DNA of 10,715 nucleotides, from positions 1-10,715 of the forward strand of contig PWXL01000049.1 of NCBI GenBank assembly GCA_003561145.1, written 5' to 3'. Positions 1 to 5,948 of this stretch are shown here, in pieces. The first letter of the stretch is position 1. Every line of letters begins with the position of its first letter. A model generated the notes under the pieces. That model was not told the DNA's origin. It worked only from the letters and a program-made list of their open reading frames with translations, and did not search any database. The stretch is from Candidatus Atribacteria bacterium. Lineage in GTDB: Bacteria; Atribacterota; Atribacteria; Atribacterales; Atribacteraceae. The position numbers were made by a program, and so were the translations under genes.

Positions 1-624
1 ATTCCCACTGAAACAGTGATTGTGAACGACGATGTAGCGTCCTCCCCCAAAGAAGAGATGGACAACCGCCGTGGAGTGGCAGGTGAGGTTATTTTATGGA
101 AAATCGTTGGAGCACTCGCTGAAGAAGGAGCGGAGCTTGACAAGATGAAAGAGGTAGGTGAGCGAACCATCTTCAACACGCGCAGCATGGGAGTAGCACA
201 CAGTCCCTGTATTTTACCGGGGAGCGGAAAACCCAGTTTCGAAATCGGTGAGGACGAGATGGAAATCGGGGTAGGTCACCATGGGGAACCCGGTATTCAG
301 CGCACCAAGTTGATGAAGGCAGACCAGGTCACCGAACTTTTGGCACAAAAGATCATTGAGGATTTGCCTTTCCAATCAGGAGACGAGGTATCTATCCTGA
401 TGAGTGGACTTGGTTCCACCTCATTGCTCGAGATGTATATTTGCTTCCGCAAGCTCAACCAGATTCTCCATGACCATTCCATCACCGTTCACAAAACTTT
501 TATCGGGAATTACTTTACCTCCATGGAAATGGGAGGTTTTTCCATCACTTTGACCAAGCTTGATGAGGAACTGAAACGGCTCCTAAGCGCTCCATGCGAT
601 GCGGTGCATATGATACAATATTAA
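1..624 (+). CDS. dhaK: Dihydroxyacetone kinase subunit DhaK, 3' part (5' end outside window)
   Basis: The frame is open from base 1 to the TAA at 622-624, giving 207 residues. The family is usually about 330-355 residues, so the N-terminal third is missing and the true start lies upstream; the GTG at 16 is internal. DhaK binds dihydroxyacetone (or a related short ketose) covalently through a histidine, for phosphoryl transfer from its partner DhaL in the cytoplasm. Visible family motifs are VNDDVAS near the left edge, the RRGVAGE segment, and VGHHGEPG. The histidine before GEPG (codon 280-282) matches the covalent substrate-binding His (His218 in E. coli DhaK). dhaL follows after 22 bp. The phosphoryl donor (ATP or a PTS DhaM protein) cannot be read from this fragment. 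Specificity for another ketose such as erythrulose is possible. Confidence 0.93.
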   Translation: MPTETVIVNDDVASSPKEEMDNRRGVAGEVILWKIVGALAEEGAELDKMKEVGERTIFNTRSMGVAHSPCILPGSGKPSFEIGEDEMEIGVGHHGEPGIQRTKLMKADQVTELLAQKIIEDLPFQSGDEVSILMSGLGSTSLLEMYICFRKLNQILHDHSITVHKTFIGNYFTSMEMGGFSITLTKLDEELKRLLSAPCDAVHMIQY

Positions 625-646
625 TGAATCTTGAAAGGAAAAATCC

Positions 647-1288
647 ATGGCTGAAACCATTCCTTTTGAAAAAGTACAATCAGCGTGCGTGCGGATTATC
701 GAAAGCCTTGAGAAGAATCGTGATTACCTGAATGACCTGGATGCTCCCATTGGTGATTCCGACCACGGGGAAAGTGTGTGTAATGCCTTTCGTAAAGCAA
801 AAGAAGCGGTGGATGCCTTGCCCGAAGGAGAACGGGACATCGGGGCTTTGTTGCAATCAGTGGGGAAATCCATTATTTTCTCAGGCGGTGCTGCCATGGG
901 GCCGCTTTACGGGACCGCTTTCATGGATGCCGGACTTGCCGTGGGTGGGAAAAGTGAGCTCAACCTGGAGGACCTCGTACCCATGTGGGAAGCCTTTGCC
1001 GCCGGCATTGAACGGAGAGGGAAGGTACAACCTGGTGAAAAGACCATGTATGACACCGTTTACCCGGTTGCAGGCGCCGTGAAAGAGGCGGTTGAAAAGG
1101 GGAGTACACTCTCGGAAATCGCAAAGGCCGCGGTAGAAGCGGCTCAAGAGGGAATGGAATCCACAAAGGATATGCTTTCCCGGCGTGGTCGTTCCTCCCG
1201 TTTGGGGGAGCGCAGTATCGGTCATATCGATCCAGGCGCTGCCTCGAGCTTTTTTATTATCCGCGCTTTTTTTGAAAGTATCGCCTGA
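647..1288 (+). CDS. dhaL: Dihydroxyacetone kinase subunit DhaL
   Basis: This 213-residue protein has the usual length of a stand-alone DhaL, the all-helical nucleotide-binding subunit that phosphorylates the substrate held by DhaK. Residues 31-41 read LDAPIGDSDHG; Asp32, Asp37 and Asp39 match the Mg-nucleotide-binding aspartates of the family. Further family motifs are GGAAMGP (80-86), GEKTMYD (130-136) and GERSIGHIDPGA (187-198). The ATG at 647 is preceded by AAAGGA at 634-639, a normal distance. It follows dhaK by 22 bp, so the pair should be translated from one message. No dhaM (the PTS phosphotransfer subunit) follows: the next gene is convergent. Whether the kinase is PTS- or ATP-dependent is therefore open. 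The subunit call is firm; the exact ketose substrate is not. Confidence 0.94.
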   Translation: MAETIPFEKVQSACVRIIESLEKNRDYLNDLDAPIGDSDHGESVCNAFRKAKEAVDALPEGERDIGALLQSVGKSIIFSGGAAMGPLYGTAFMDAGLAVGGKSELNLEDLVPMWEAFAAGIERRGKVQPGEKTMYDTVYPVAGAVKEAVEKGSTLSEIAKAAVEAAQEGMESTKDMLSRRGRSSRLGERSIGHIDPGAASSFFIIRAFFESIA

Positions 1289-1351
1289 TACTTTTTGTGA
1301 CATTTTTTATGTCTTTGTTTCTGCTGGATTTTGATTGTTCTTCTCATGAGG

Positions 1352-1389
1352 GTACAACCAATGGGTGATTTTTCTCCCATTGGTTGTAC
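1352..1389. terminator. Perfect 14-bp hairpin between convergent dhaL and araD
   Basis: Bases 1352-1365 (GTACAACCAATGGG) are the exact reverse complement of 1376-1389, with a 10-nt loop. The hairpin sits 64 bp after dhaL and 83 bp after the end of araD. That position suits a bidirectional transcription barrier. However, no T-run follows on either strand, so it is not a standard intrinsic terminator. A T-rich stretch (1290-1320) lies before it. It could also be an operator or a mobile palindrome. Confidence 0.5.
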
Positions 1390-1429
1390 ATTATGTATCG
1401 AGAACCTCAGTGAAACAACGGACCCTGTC

Positions 1430-1450
1430 TCCTGACTCCCCTTTCCTGAA
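1430..1450. repeat. Weak three-unit heptad array
   Basis: Units TCCTGAC, TCCCCTT and TCCTGAA follow one another with 7-bp spacing. It is short and degenerate and could be chance. It is listed because it fits the stronger heptad arrays elsewhere in the window. Confidence 0.3.
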
Positions 1451-1472
1451 TGCGTTGTAGTGACAACCTTTT

Positions 1473-2162
1473 CTACTGTTGACCGTAATAAGCACCCGGT
1501 CCGTGTTTACGGAAGAATCTTTTTTTCAACATCTCCTCGGGCATAGCGGTGAGGGATGGATTGATCTCCAGGGTATAGAAGGCCATTTTGGCGACTTCTT
1601 CCAGCACAACACTGTTGTGTACAGCATCATGTGAATCTTTCCCCCAGGTAAAGGGTCCGTGGGAATCTATAAGCACAGCAGGAACATGGCGATAATCCCG
1701 CTCGCGGAATGTTTCGACTATTACCTTTCCTGTTTCCAGCTCGAAATCACCTTCGATTTCTTTCTCCGTGAGTAGACGAGTACAGGGGACTTTACCGAAG
1801 AAATGGTCGGCATGGGTTCCCCCAACGCAGGGAATTGGTTTTTGCGCTTGTGCCCATATGGTGGCCCAGGCAGAATGCGTATGAACGACTCCGCCAATTT
1901 CTGAGAATTCCTTGTATAGTATGAGATGAGTTGCCGTGTCGACCGAAGGACGGAGTGTGCCCTCAACCACCTTGCCTTCCAAATCAACCACCACCATCTG
2001 TGAAGCTGTGAGTTCCTGGTACGGTACACCGCTGGGCTTGATGATTACCAACCCTTTCTCCCGGACAATTTCGGAAACATTTCCCCACGTAAGGATAACC
2101 AGCCTCTCACGTTGAAGTTCCATATTCGCTTCGTATACTTTCTTTTTCAGTTCTTCCAGCAT
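1473..2162 (-). CDS. araD: L-ribulose-5-phosphate 4-epimerase
   Basis: This 229-residue protein has the length and almost the layout of E. coli AraD. It interconverts L-ribulose 5-phosphate and D-xylulose 5-phosphate by a metal-dependent retro-aldol mechanism, feeding L-arabinose (or related pentoses) into the pentose phosphate pathway. Visible family features are LTWGNVS (24-30), KPSG (42-45) and IGGVVHTHSAWATIWAQ with metal-ligand His94 and His96. A third ligand, His168, lies in DSHGPF. Asp119 is in GTHADHF, and the C-terminal RKHGPGAYYGQQ contains the catalytic-type tyrosine. The start is set by GAGGAGG 8 nt before the ATG. It lies 47 bp downstream of carB on the same strand with no terminator seen between them, so it is probably co-transcribed. 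No araA or araB is visible. The fuculose-aldolase/epimerase family is broad, but the match to AraD itself is strong. Confidence 0.95.
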   Translation of the reverse strand: MLEELKKKVYEANMELQRERLVILTWGNVSEIVREKGLVIIKPSGVPYQELTASQMVVVDLEGKVVEGTLRPSVDTATHLILYKEFSEIGGVVHTHSAWATIWAQAQKPIPCVGGTHADHFFGKVPCTRLLTEKEIEGDFELETGKVIVETFRERDYRHVPAVLIDSHGPFTWGKDSHDAVHNSVVLEEVAKMAFYTLEINPSLTAMPEEMLKKRFFRKHGPGAYYGQQ

Positions 2163-2170
2163 TCGTATTA

Positions 2171-2177
2171 CCTCCTC
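2171..2177 (-). promoter_or_regulatory. araD ribosome binding site, continuous with a heptad array
   Basis: On the minus strand this reads GAGGAGG, 8 nt before the araD ATG. The last heptad of the neighbouring array (GTAGAGG on the coding strand) overlaps it, so part of the Shine-Dalgarno sequence is made of repeat sequence. Confidence 0.8.
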
Positions 2178-2208
2178 TACTTCTCACTTTTTACCTCTCA
2201 CCTCTCAC
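2174..2208. repeat. Heptad array in the carB-araD gap (five units)
   Basis: Plus-strand units end in TCAC or TNAC every 7 bp: CCTCTAC, TTCTCAC, TTTTTAC, then CTCTCAC twice. On the araD coding strand the units read GTGAGAG-like. The array fills almost the whole 47-bp space between the carB stop and the araD start. Confidence 0.8.
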
Positions 2209-2209
2209 T

Positions 2210-5200
2210 TTACTTGATATCCCGATGGTACTCTTGGAGGGATTTGACGGATGTGCCTTTTTTAAGAAATACTTCAATTCCATCAACCGCGGCTTTGGCG
2301 GCGGCGGGAGTGGTTATATACGGAATAGAACTCCGGATTGCCATTTTCCGAATTTCGGAGTCATCCTGTTCGGCTGCAGATCCATGGGGTGTGTTGATGA
2401 GAAGCTGTATGTCGCCGTTCTTGATTTCATCTATGATGTTCGGACGTCCTTCGTGTACCTTGAAAACTTCTTTTACGTCTATATCGTGTACCTTGAGGAA
2501 GCGTGCTGTTCCCCTTGTAGAGTGTACCTGAAAGCCAAGAGAGATATATTTTCTGGCCGTTTCCAGGATTTTTTCCTTGTCCCGGTCGGCTACCGTAATA
2601 AGCACGGTACCTGATGTAGGGAGGGGACTTTGCGTAGCTTCCTGGGACTTGAAAAAGGCGAGCGCGAAAGATTCATCCAGGGCCAATACTTCTCCCGTTG
2701 AGCGCATTTCCGGTCCGAGGAGAGGGTCTACTTCCTGGAACATATTAAAAGGGAATACAGTCTCTTTCACTCCAAAATAAGGGATATTTTTCATCGTGGT
2801 ATCGAAATCTGACAGCTTCTTCCCAAGGGCAAGTTCTGTCGCGATCCTAGCCATGGAAAACCCACATACCTTTGATACCAGTGGGACAGTGCGGGAAGCC
2901 CGGGGATTGGCTTCCAGGATGTAGACTTGATCATGGGCTATGGCGTACTGGATATTGATAAGGCCGATTACTCCAAATTCAACTGCGATTCTGCGGGTAT
3001 ATTCGGTAATGGTATCTTTGTGTTTTTGTGGGATAATGACCGGGGGGATGACACATGCTGAATCACCCGAATGAATGCCGGCAAATTCGATATGCTGCAT
3101 AATTGAAGGCACAAAGGCGTTTTTCCCGTCTGCAAGGGCATCAGCCTCAGCTTCTACGGCATCTTCCAGGAAACGGTCGATCAGAATGGGCATACGGGGG
3201 CTCACTTCCACTGCTTGCTCAACGTAATGCCGTAATGATGTTTCATCAAAGACGATTTCCATGCCCCGTCCTCCCAGAACATAAGAAGGCCGTACAAGCA
3301 AAGGATACCCGATTTCCTTTGCAATGGTGATTGCCTCTTCGGTACTGCGGGCAATCCCGGATTCAGGTTGAGGAATTCCCAGTTTTATGAGGGAAGATCG
3401 GAAGCTTTCCCTATCTTCGGCTAGATCAATACTTTCGAAACTTGTTCCCAAAATACGCACACCGGCGTTGGTAAGTTCCCGGGCGATATTGAGCGGTGTT
3501 TGACCGCCGAATTGAACAAGTACCCCATGCGGTTTTTCTTTTTCGTATATACTCAGAACATCCTCCACCGTGAGGGGTTCGAAATACAACTTGTCGGAAG
3601 TATCATAATCAGTGGATACCGTTTCTGGATTACAGTTGACCATAATGGTTTCATAACCGCTATCCCGCAAGGTGAAAGCAGCATGCACACAGCAATAATC
3701 GAACTCAATTCCCTGTCCGATTCGATAAGGGCCTCCACCCAGGACCATGATTTTCTTACGGCTTGAAACCTCGATGGTATCTTTTGCATAGTAACTTGAG
3801 TAATAGTAAGATGCCTTTTTTACGCCGCTTACCGGTACCGTGTCCCACCCTTGCACGATGCCGAGAGTTTTTCGTTTTTCCCGTATCTCGGTTTCTGTCA
3901 CACCGAAAAGGCGTGCCAGGTAGCGGTCAGAAAAACCATCTTGCTTGGCCTGGCGCAGCAATCCCGGGGAAATGTTTTCCCATGTGTGTTCAAGGAGTTT
4001 TTCCTCGAGGTCTACCAATTCCTTCATTTGCTGCAAGTACCAGGGTTTGATGTAGGTTTTGCGTGAAAGGAGATCAATGTCCGCCCCCTTTCTGAGTGCT
4101 TCATATAAGAGAAATTGACGTTCACTGGATGGTTCTGCGAGCATAACCAGTATATCCTCGAGGCTCAATCGATGAAAAGATTTAACCCACCCCAGGCCGT
4201 ACCGTCCATTTTCCAGGCTGCGGATAGCTTTCTGGAAAGCCTCCTTGAAAGTTTTGCCGATACTCATTACCTCCCCGACCGCTCTCATCTGTGTTCCAAG
4301 CCGGTCGTGAACCCCCTTGAATTTTTCAAAAGCGAAACGGGCGAACTTAACCACTATGTGGTCACCGCTTGGGGTGTATTTATCCAGTGTCCCTTCCCGC
4401 CAGTAGGGAATTTCGTCAAGAGTGATCCCACAGGCGAGCATGGCTGATATGAGGGCGATGGGAAAGCCGGTTGCTTTCGAGGCGAGTGCTGATGAGCGCG
4501 AAGTTCTGGGGTTGATTTCAATGACCACCACCCTGTCTTTGACCGGATCATGTGCGAACTGGATGTTGGTCCCCCCGATAACTTCTATGGCATCGACAAT
4601 GTTATAAGCGTAGTGTTCGAGCCTTTTTTGGAGGTCCTCTGAAATTGTGAGCATGGGAGCGACACAGAAGGAATCTCCGGTATGAATCCCCATGGCGTCT
4701 ACGTTTTCAATGAAACAAACGGTTACCTTTTGACCGAGGGAATCACGTACTACCTCGAGTTCAAGTTCTTCCCAGCCGATAACCGATTCTTCCACCAGGA
4801 TCTGTCCCACCAGGCTTGCGGCTAGACCTCTTTGTGCTATGAGCCGGAATTCCTCGATATTGTATGCGTGTCCACCCCCTGTACCACCCATGGTGTAGGC
4901 GGGCCGTACCACCAGGGGGAAGCCCAATTGTTCGGCAACATTTTCCGCTTCTTCCAGGGTATAGGCGGCGTGGCTGCGGGGAATATCGATTCCCAGGCAG
5001 CGCATGGTTTCCTTGAAAGCGATTCGATCCTCGCCTCGTTCGATAGCGTCCACCTTTACCCCGATGACCTGGACATCATATCGCTGCAGAATCCCTGCAC
5101 GGTGTAAGCCTGAAGTCAGATTGAGGCCCGATTGTCCTCCCAAGTTGGGGAGAATGGCGTCAGGACGCTCGCGGGCGATGATTTTTTCCAAGGTCGGGAC

Positions 5201-5410
5201 GTTCAGTGGTTCGATATATGTTACGTCTGCATAATCCGGATCGGTCATGATGGTGGCAGGATTGGAATTGACCAGGATAACATGGTATCCCAAGTTTCGT
5301 AAGGCTTTACAGGCTTGGGAACCAGAATAGTCGAATTCGCCGGCTTGCCCGATGATTATGGGTCCTGAACCAATGATGAGGATTTTATTGATATCTTTTC
5401 GTTTGGGCAT
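2210..5410 (-). CDS. carB: Carbamoyl-phosphate synthase large subunit
   Basis: This 1066-residue protein is full length for the family (E. coli CarB is 1073). With the small subunit CarA it makes carbamoyl phosphate from bicarbonate, glutamine-derived ammonia and 2 ATP, for pyrimidines and arginine. The two homologous halves are both intact. The first ATP-grasp signature, FPLVVRPAYTMGGTGG, is at about 164-179, with EINPRTSR near 298-305. The second, YPLLVRPSYVLGGRGM, is at about 702-717, with EANPRASR near 833-840. The C-terminal MGS-like allosteric domain starts near 930 and keeps STRGTA and KVHEGRPNIIDEIKNG, so UMP/ornithine-type control is plausible. The ATG at 5410 is chosen over the in-frame ATG at 5431 because GAAAGGAG lies 6 nt before it and nothing comparable precedes the other. 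No carA is adjacent; araD follows. Confidence 0.97.
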   Translation of the reverse strand: MPKRKDINKILIIGSGPIIIGQAGEFDYSGSQACKALRNLGYHVILVNSNPATIMTDPDYADVTYIEPLNVPTLEKIIARERPDAILPNLGGQSGLNLTSGLHRAGILQRYDVQVIGVKVDAIERGEDRIAFKETMRCLGIDIPRSHAAYTLEEAENVAEQLGFPLVVRPAYTMGGTGGGHAYNIEEFRLIAQRGLAASLVGQILVEESVIGWEELELEVVRDSLGQKVTVCFIENVDAMGIHTGDSFCVAPMLTISEDLQKRLEHYAYNIVDAIEVIGGTNIQFAHDPVKDRVVVIEINPRTSRSSALASKATGFPIALISAMLACGITLDEIPYWREGTLDKYTPSGDHIVVKFARFAFEKFKGVHDRLGTQMRAVGEVMSIGKTFKEAFQKAIRSLENGRYGLGWVKSFHRLSLEDILVMLAEPSSERQFLLYEALRKGADIDLLSRKTYIKPWYLQQMKELVDLEEKLLEHTWENISPGLLRQAKQDGFSDRYLARLFGVTETEIREKRKTLGIVQGWDTVPVSGVKKASYYYSSYYAKDTIEVSSRKKIMVLGGGPYRIGQGIEFDYCCVHAAFTLRDSGYETIMVNCNPETVSTDYDTSDKLYFEPLTVEDVLSIYEKEKPHGVLVQFGGQTPLNIARELTNAGVRILGTSFESIDLAEDRESFRSSLIKLGIPQPESGIARSTEEAITIAKEIGYPLLVRPSYVLGGRGMEIVFDETSLRHYVEQAVEVSPRMPILIDRFLEDAVEAEADALADGKNAFVPSIMQHIEFAGIHSGDSACVIPPVIIPQKHKDTITEYTRRIAVEFGVIGLINIQYAIAHDQVYILEANPRASRTVPLVSKVCGFSMARIATELALGKKLSDFDTTMKNIPYFGVKETVFPFNMFQEVDPLLGPEMRSTGEVLALDESFALAFFKSQEATQSPLPTSGTVLITVADRDKEKILETARKYISLGFQVHSTRGTARFLKVHDIDVKEVFKVHEGRPNIIDEIKNGDIQLLINTPHGSAAEQDDSEIRKMAIRSSIPYITTPAAAKAAVDGIEVFLKKGTSVKSLQEYHRDIK

Positions 5411-5416
5411 GTCGGG

Positions 5417-5424
5417 CTCCTTTC
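5417..5424 (-). promoter_or_regulatory. carB ribosome binding site
   Basis: The coding strand reads GAAAGGAG, 6 nt before the ATG at 5410. It decides the start, which shortens the longest possible frame by 7 residues. Confidence 0.85.
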
Positions 5425-5434
5425 TGTACATTCG

Positions 5435-5462
5435 GTGAGAAGTGAGACGTAAGAAGTAAGAC
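5435..5462. repeat. Heptad array 24 nt upstream of carB (four units)
   Basis: Plus-strand units are GTGAGAA, GTGAGAC, GTAAGAA and GTAAGAC, each 7 bp with no gaps. On the carB coding strand the units end in TTAC or TCAC. The array ends 24 nt before the carB ATG, just ahead of the Shine-Dalgarno sequence. Confidence 0.85.
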
Positions 5463-5484
5463 GTGTCTCAATCCTCGAAATAAA

Positions 5485-5548
5485 ACTGCATTTTCATTCC
5501 TTGGTGCACTCGGCGGGCCGCGGGTGGCGCCTCCTCCCTAAATGCAGT
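5485..5548. repeat. GC-rich foldback element bounded by 9-bp inverted repeats
   Basis: ACTGCATTT at 5485-5493 is the exact reverse complement of 5540-5548. The 46 bp between them are markedly GC-rich and contain GGTGC/GCGCC pairing potential, unlike the AT-rich surroundings. A third ACTGCATTT occurs at 5601-5609. It could be a small palindromic mobile element or an RNA structure in the carB leader. The family is not recognised. Confidence 0.5.
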
Positions 5549-5576
5549 GAGTAGGGAGTCGGGAGTAGGGAGTAGT
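5549..5576. repeat. Heptad array GAGTAGG-type (four units)
   Basis: Units GAGTAGG, GAGTCGG, GAGTAGG and GAGTAGT follow with exact 7-bp period. The same unit type recurs at 10010-10030 and 10308-10321. Confidence 0.85.
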
Positions 5577-5667
5577 GTAAAGAAAACACCCAAACCCTCA
5601 ACTGCATTTAACATATTTGATGCCGCAACGTATGTTGCTGGGCGGCTTCTCTCTAAATAGGTTGTAT

Positions 5668-5699
5668 ATGCGTAAGTGCGTGGATGCGAGGATGCGTGA
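5668..5699. repeat. Octad array (four units)
   Basis: ATGCG or GTGCG recurs at 5668, 5676, 5684 and 5692, an 8-bp period over four units. It resembles the heptad arrays in unit number and location but has a different period. Confidence 0.65.
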
Positions 5700-5706
5700 A
5701 TTTCCA

Positions 5707-5734
5707 GTGATCGGTGATCAGTGATCGGTGATCA
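5707..5734. repeat. Heptad array GTGATCG/GTGATCA (four units)
   Basis: Units GTGATCG and GTGATCA alternate, so the array is also a perfect 14-bp tandem duplication. A relative is at 9871-9898, and an inverted relative is at 10380-10400. Confidence 0.85.
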
Positions 5735-5766
5735 GAAACTGATCGATGAATGAAATGTTTACCATT

Positions 5767-5794
5767 CGACTCACGACTTACGACTCACGACTCA
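5767..5794. repeat. Heptad array CGACTCA-type (four units), ending CTCACGGC
   Basis: Three CGACTCA units and one CGACTTA unit are followed by CGGC. The array at 7919-7946 has the same layout and the same right boundary. This one lies 154 bp upstream of the ATPase start, before its promoter. Confidence 0.87.
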
Positions 5795-5899
5795 CGGCCT
5801 TCAGCCATTTCCCTGCACGTTACCCTATTATACCGGTTTGTCCCGGTTTTCTCTTCCCATTATTGTGGATTTCCGTGAGGGTGTGAATCGTCTCTCAAT

Positions 5900-5929
5900 T
5901 TGCACATTATACTTGATATCGGGTATAAA
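5900..5929 (+). promoter_or_regulatory. Candidate sigma-70-type promoter for the ABC-class ATPase gene
   Basis: TTGCAC (5900-5905) and TATAAA (5924-5929) are spaced by 18 bp. Transcription would start near 5936, giving a leader of only about 12 nt before the ATG at 5949. The Shine-Dalgarno GAGGTGA (5938-5944) would then sit at the very 5' end. The very short leader lowers confidence. Confidence 0.4.
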
Positions 5930-5948
5930 AAAATATTGAGGTGATATC

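Larger units (their letters stand above)
5411..5948. other. Gene-free divergent intergenic region, repeat-rich (carB leader to ATPase promoter)
   Basis: This 538-bp gap holds four heptad arrays (5435-5462, 5549-5576, 5707-5734, 5767-5794), one octad array (5668-5699), a 64-bp foldback (5485-5548) and a promoter for the ATPase gene (5900-5929). A small perfect hairpin, GCAAC-GTAT-GTTGC, is at 5625-5638. For carB, a weak minus-strand candidate promoter is TTGAGG (5596-5601) with TACACT (5574-5579) at 16-bp spacing. I would not rely on it. No T-box core, uracil-type riboswitch or attenuator was recognised in the carB leader, and no credible small gene was seen. Confidence 0.6.

Noticed and set aside
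881..1303. Long minus-strand open frame opposite dhaL
   Set aside because: It is the shadow of dhaL, whose frame carries all DhaL motifs. It has no Shine-Dalgarno sequence or recognisable domain.
5410..5431. Longer carB start at the ATG at 5431
   Set aside because: No Shine-Dalgarno sequence precedes it, whereas GAAAGGAG is well placed for 5410. The family N-terminus also fits MPKRKDINK.
5500..5545. T-box-like core (CGGGTGG) upstream of carB
   Set aside because: The AGGGTGG motif is only partly matched, and it lies on the plus strand, not the carB coding strand. No specifier stem is seen.
5832..5850. Terminator at ACCGG/CCGGT followed by TTTT
   Set aside because: The stem is only 5 bp and lies upstream of the ATPase promoter with no plus-strand gene before it.
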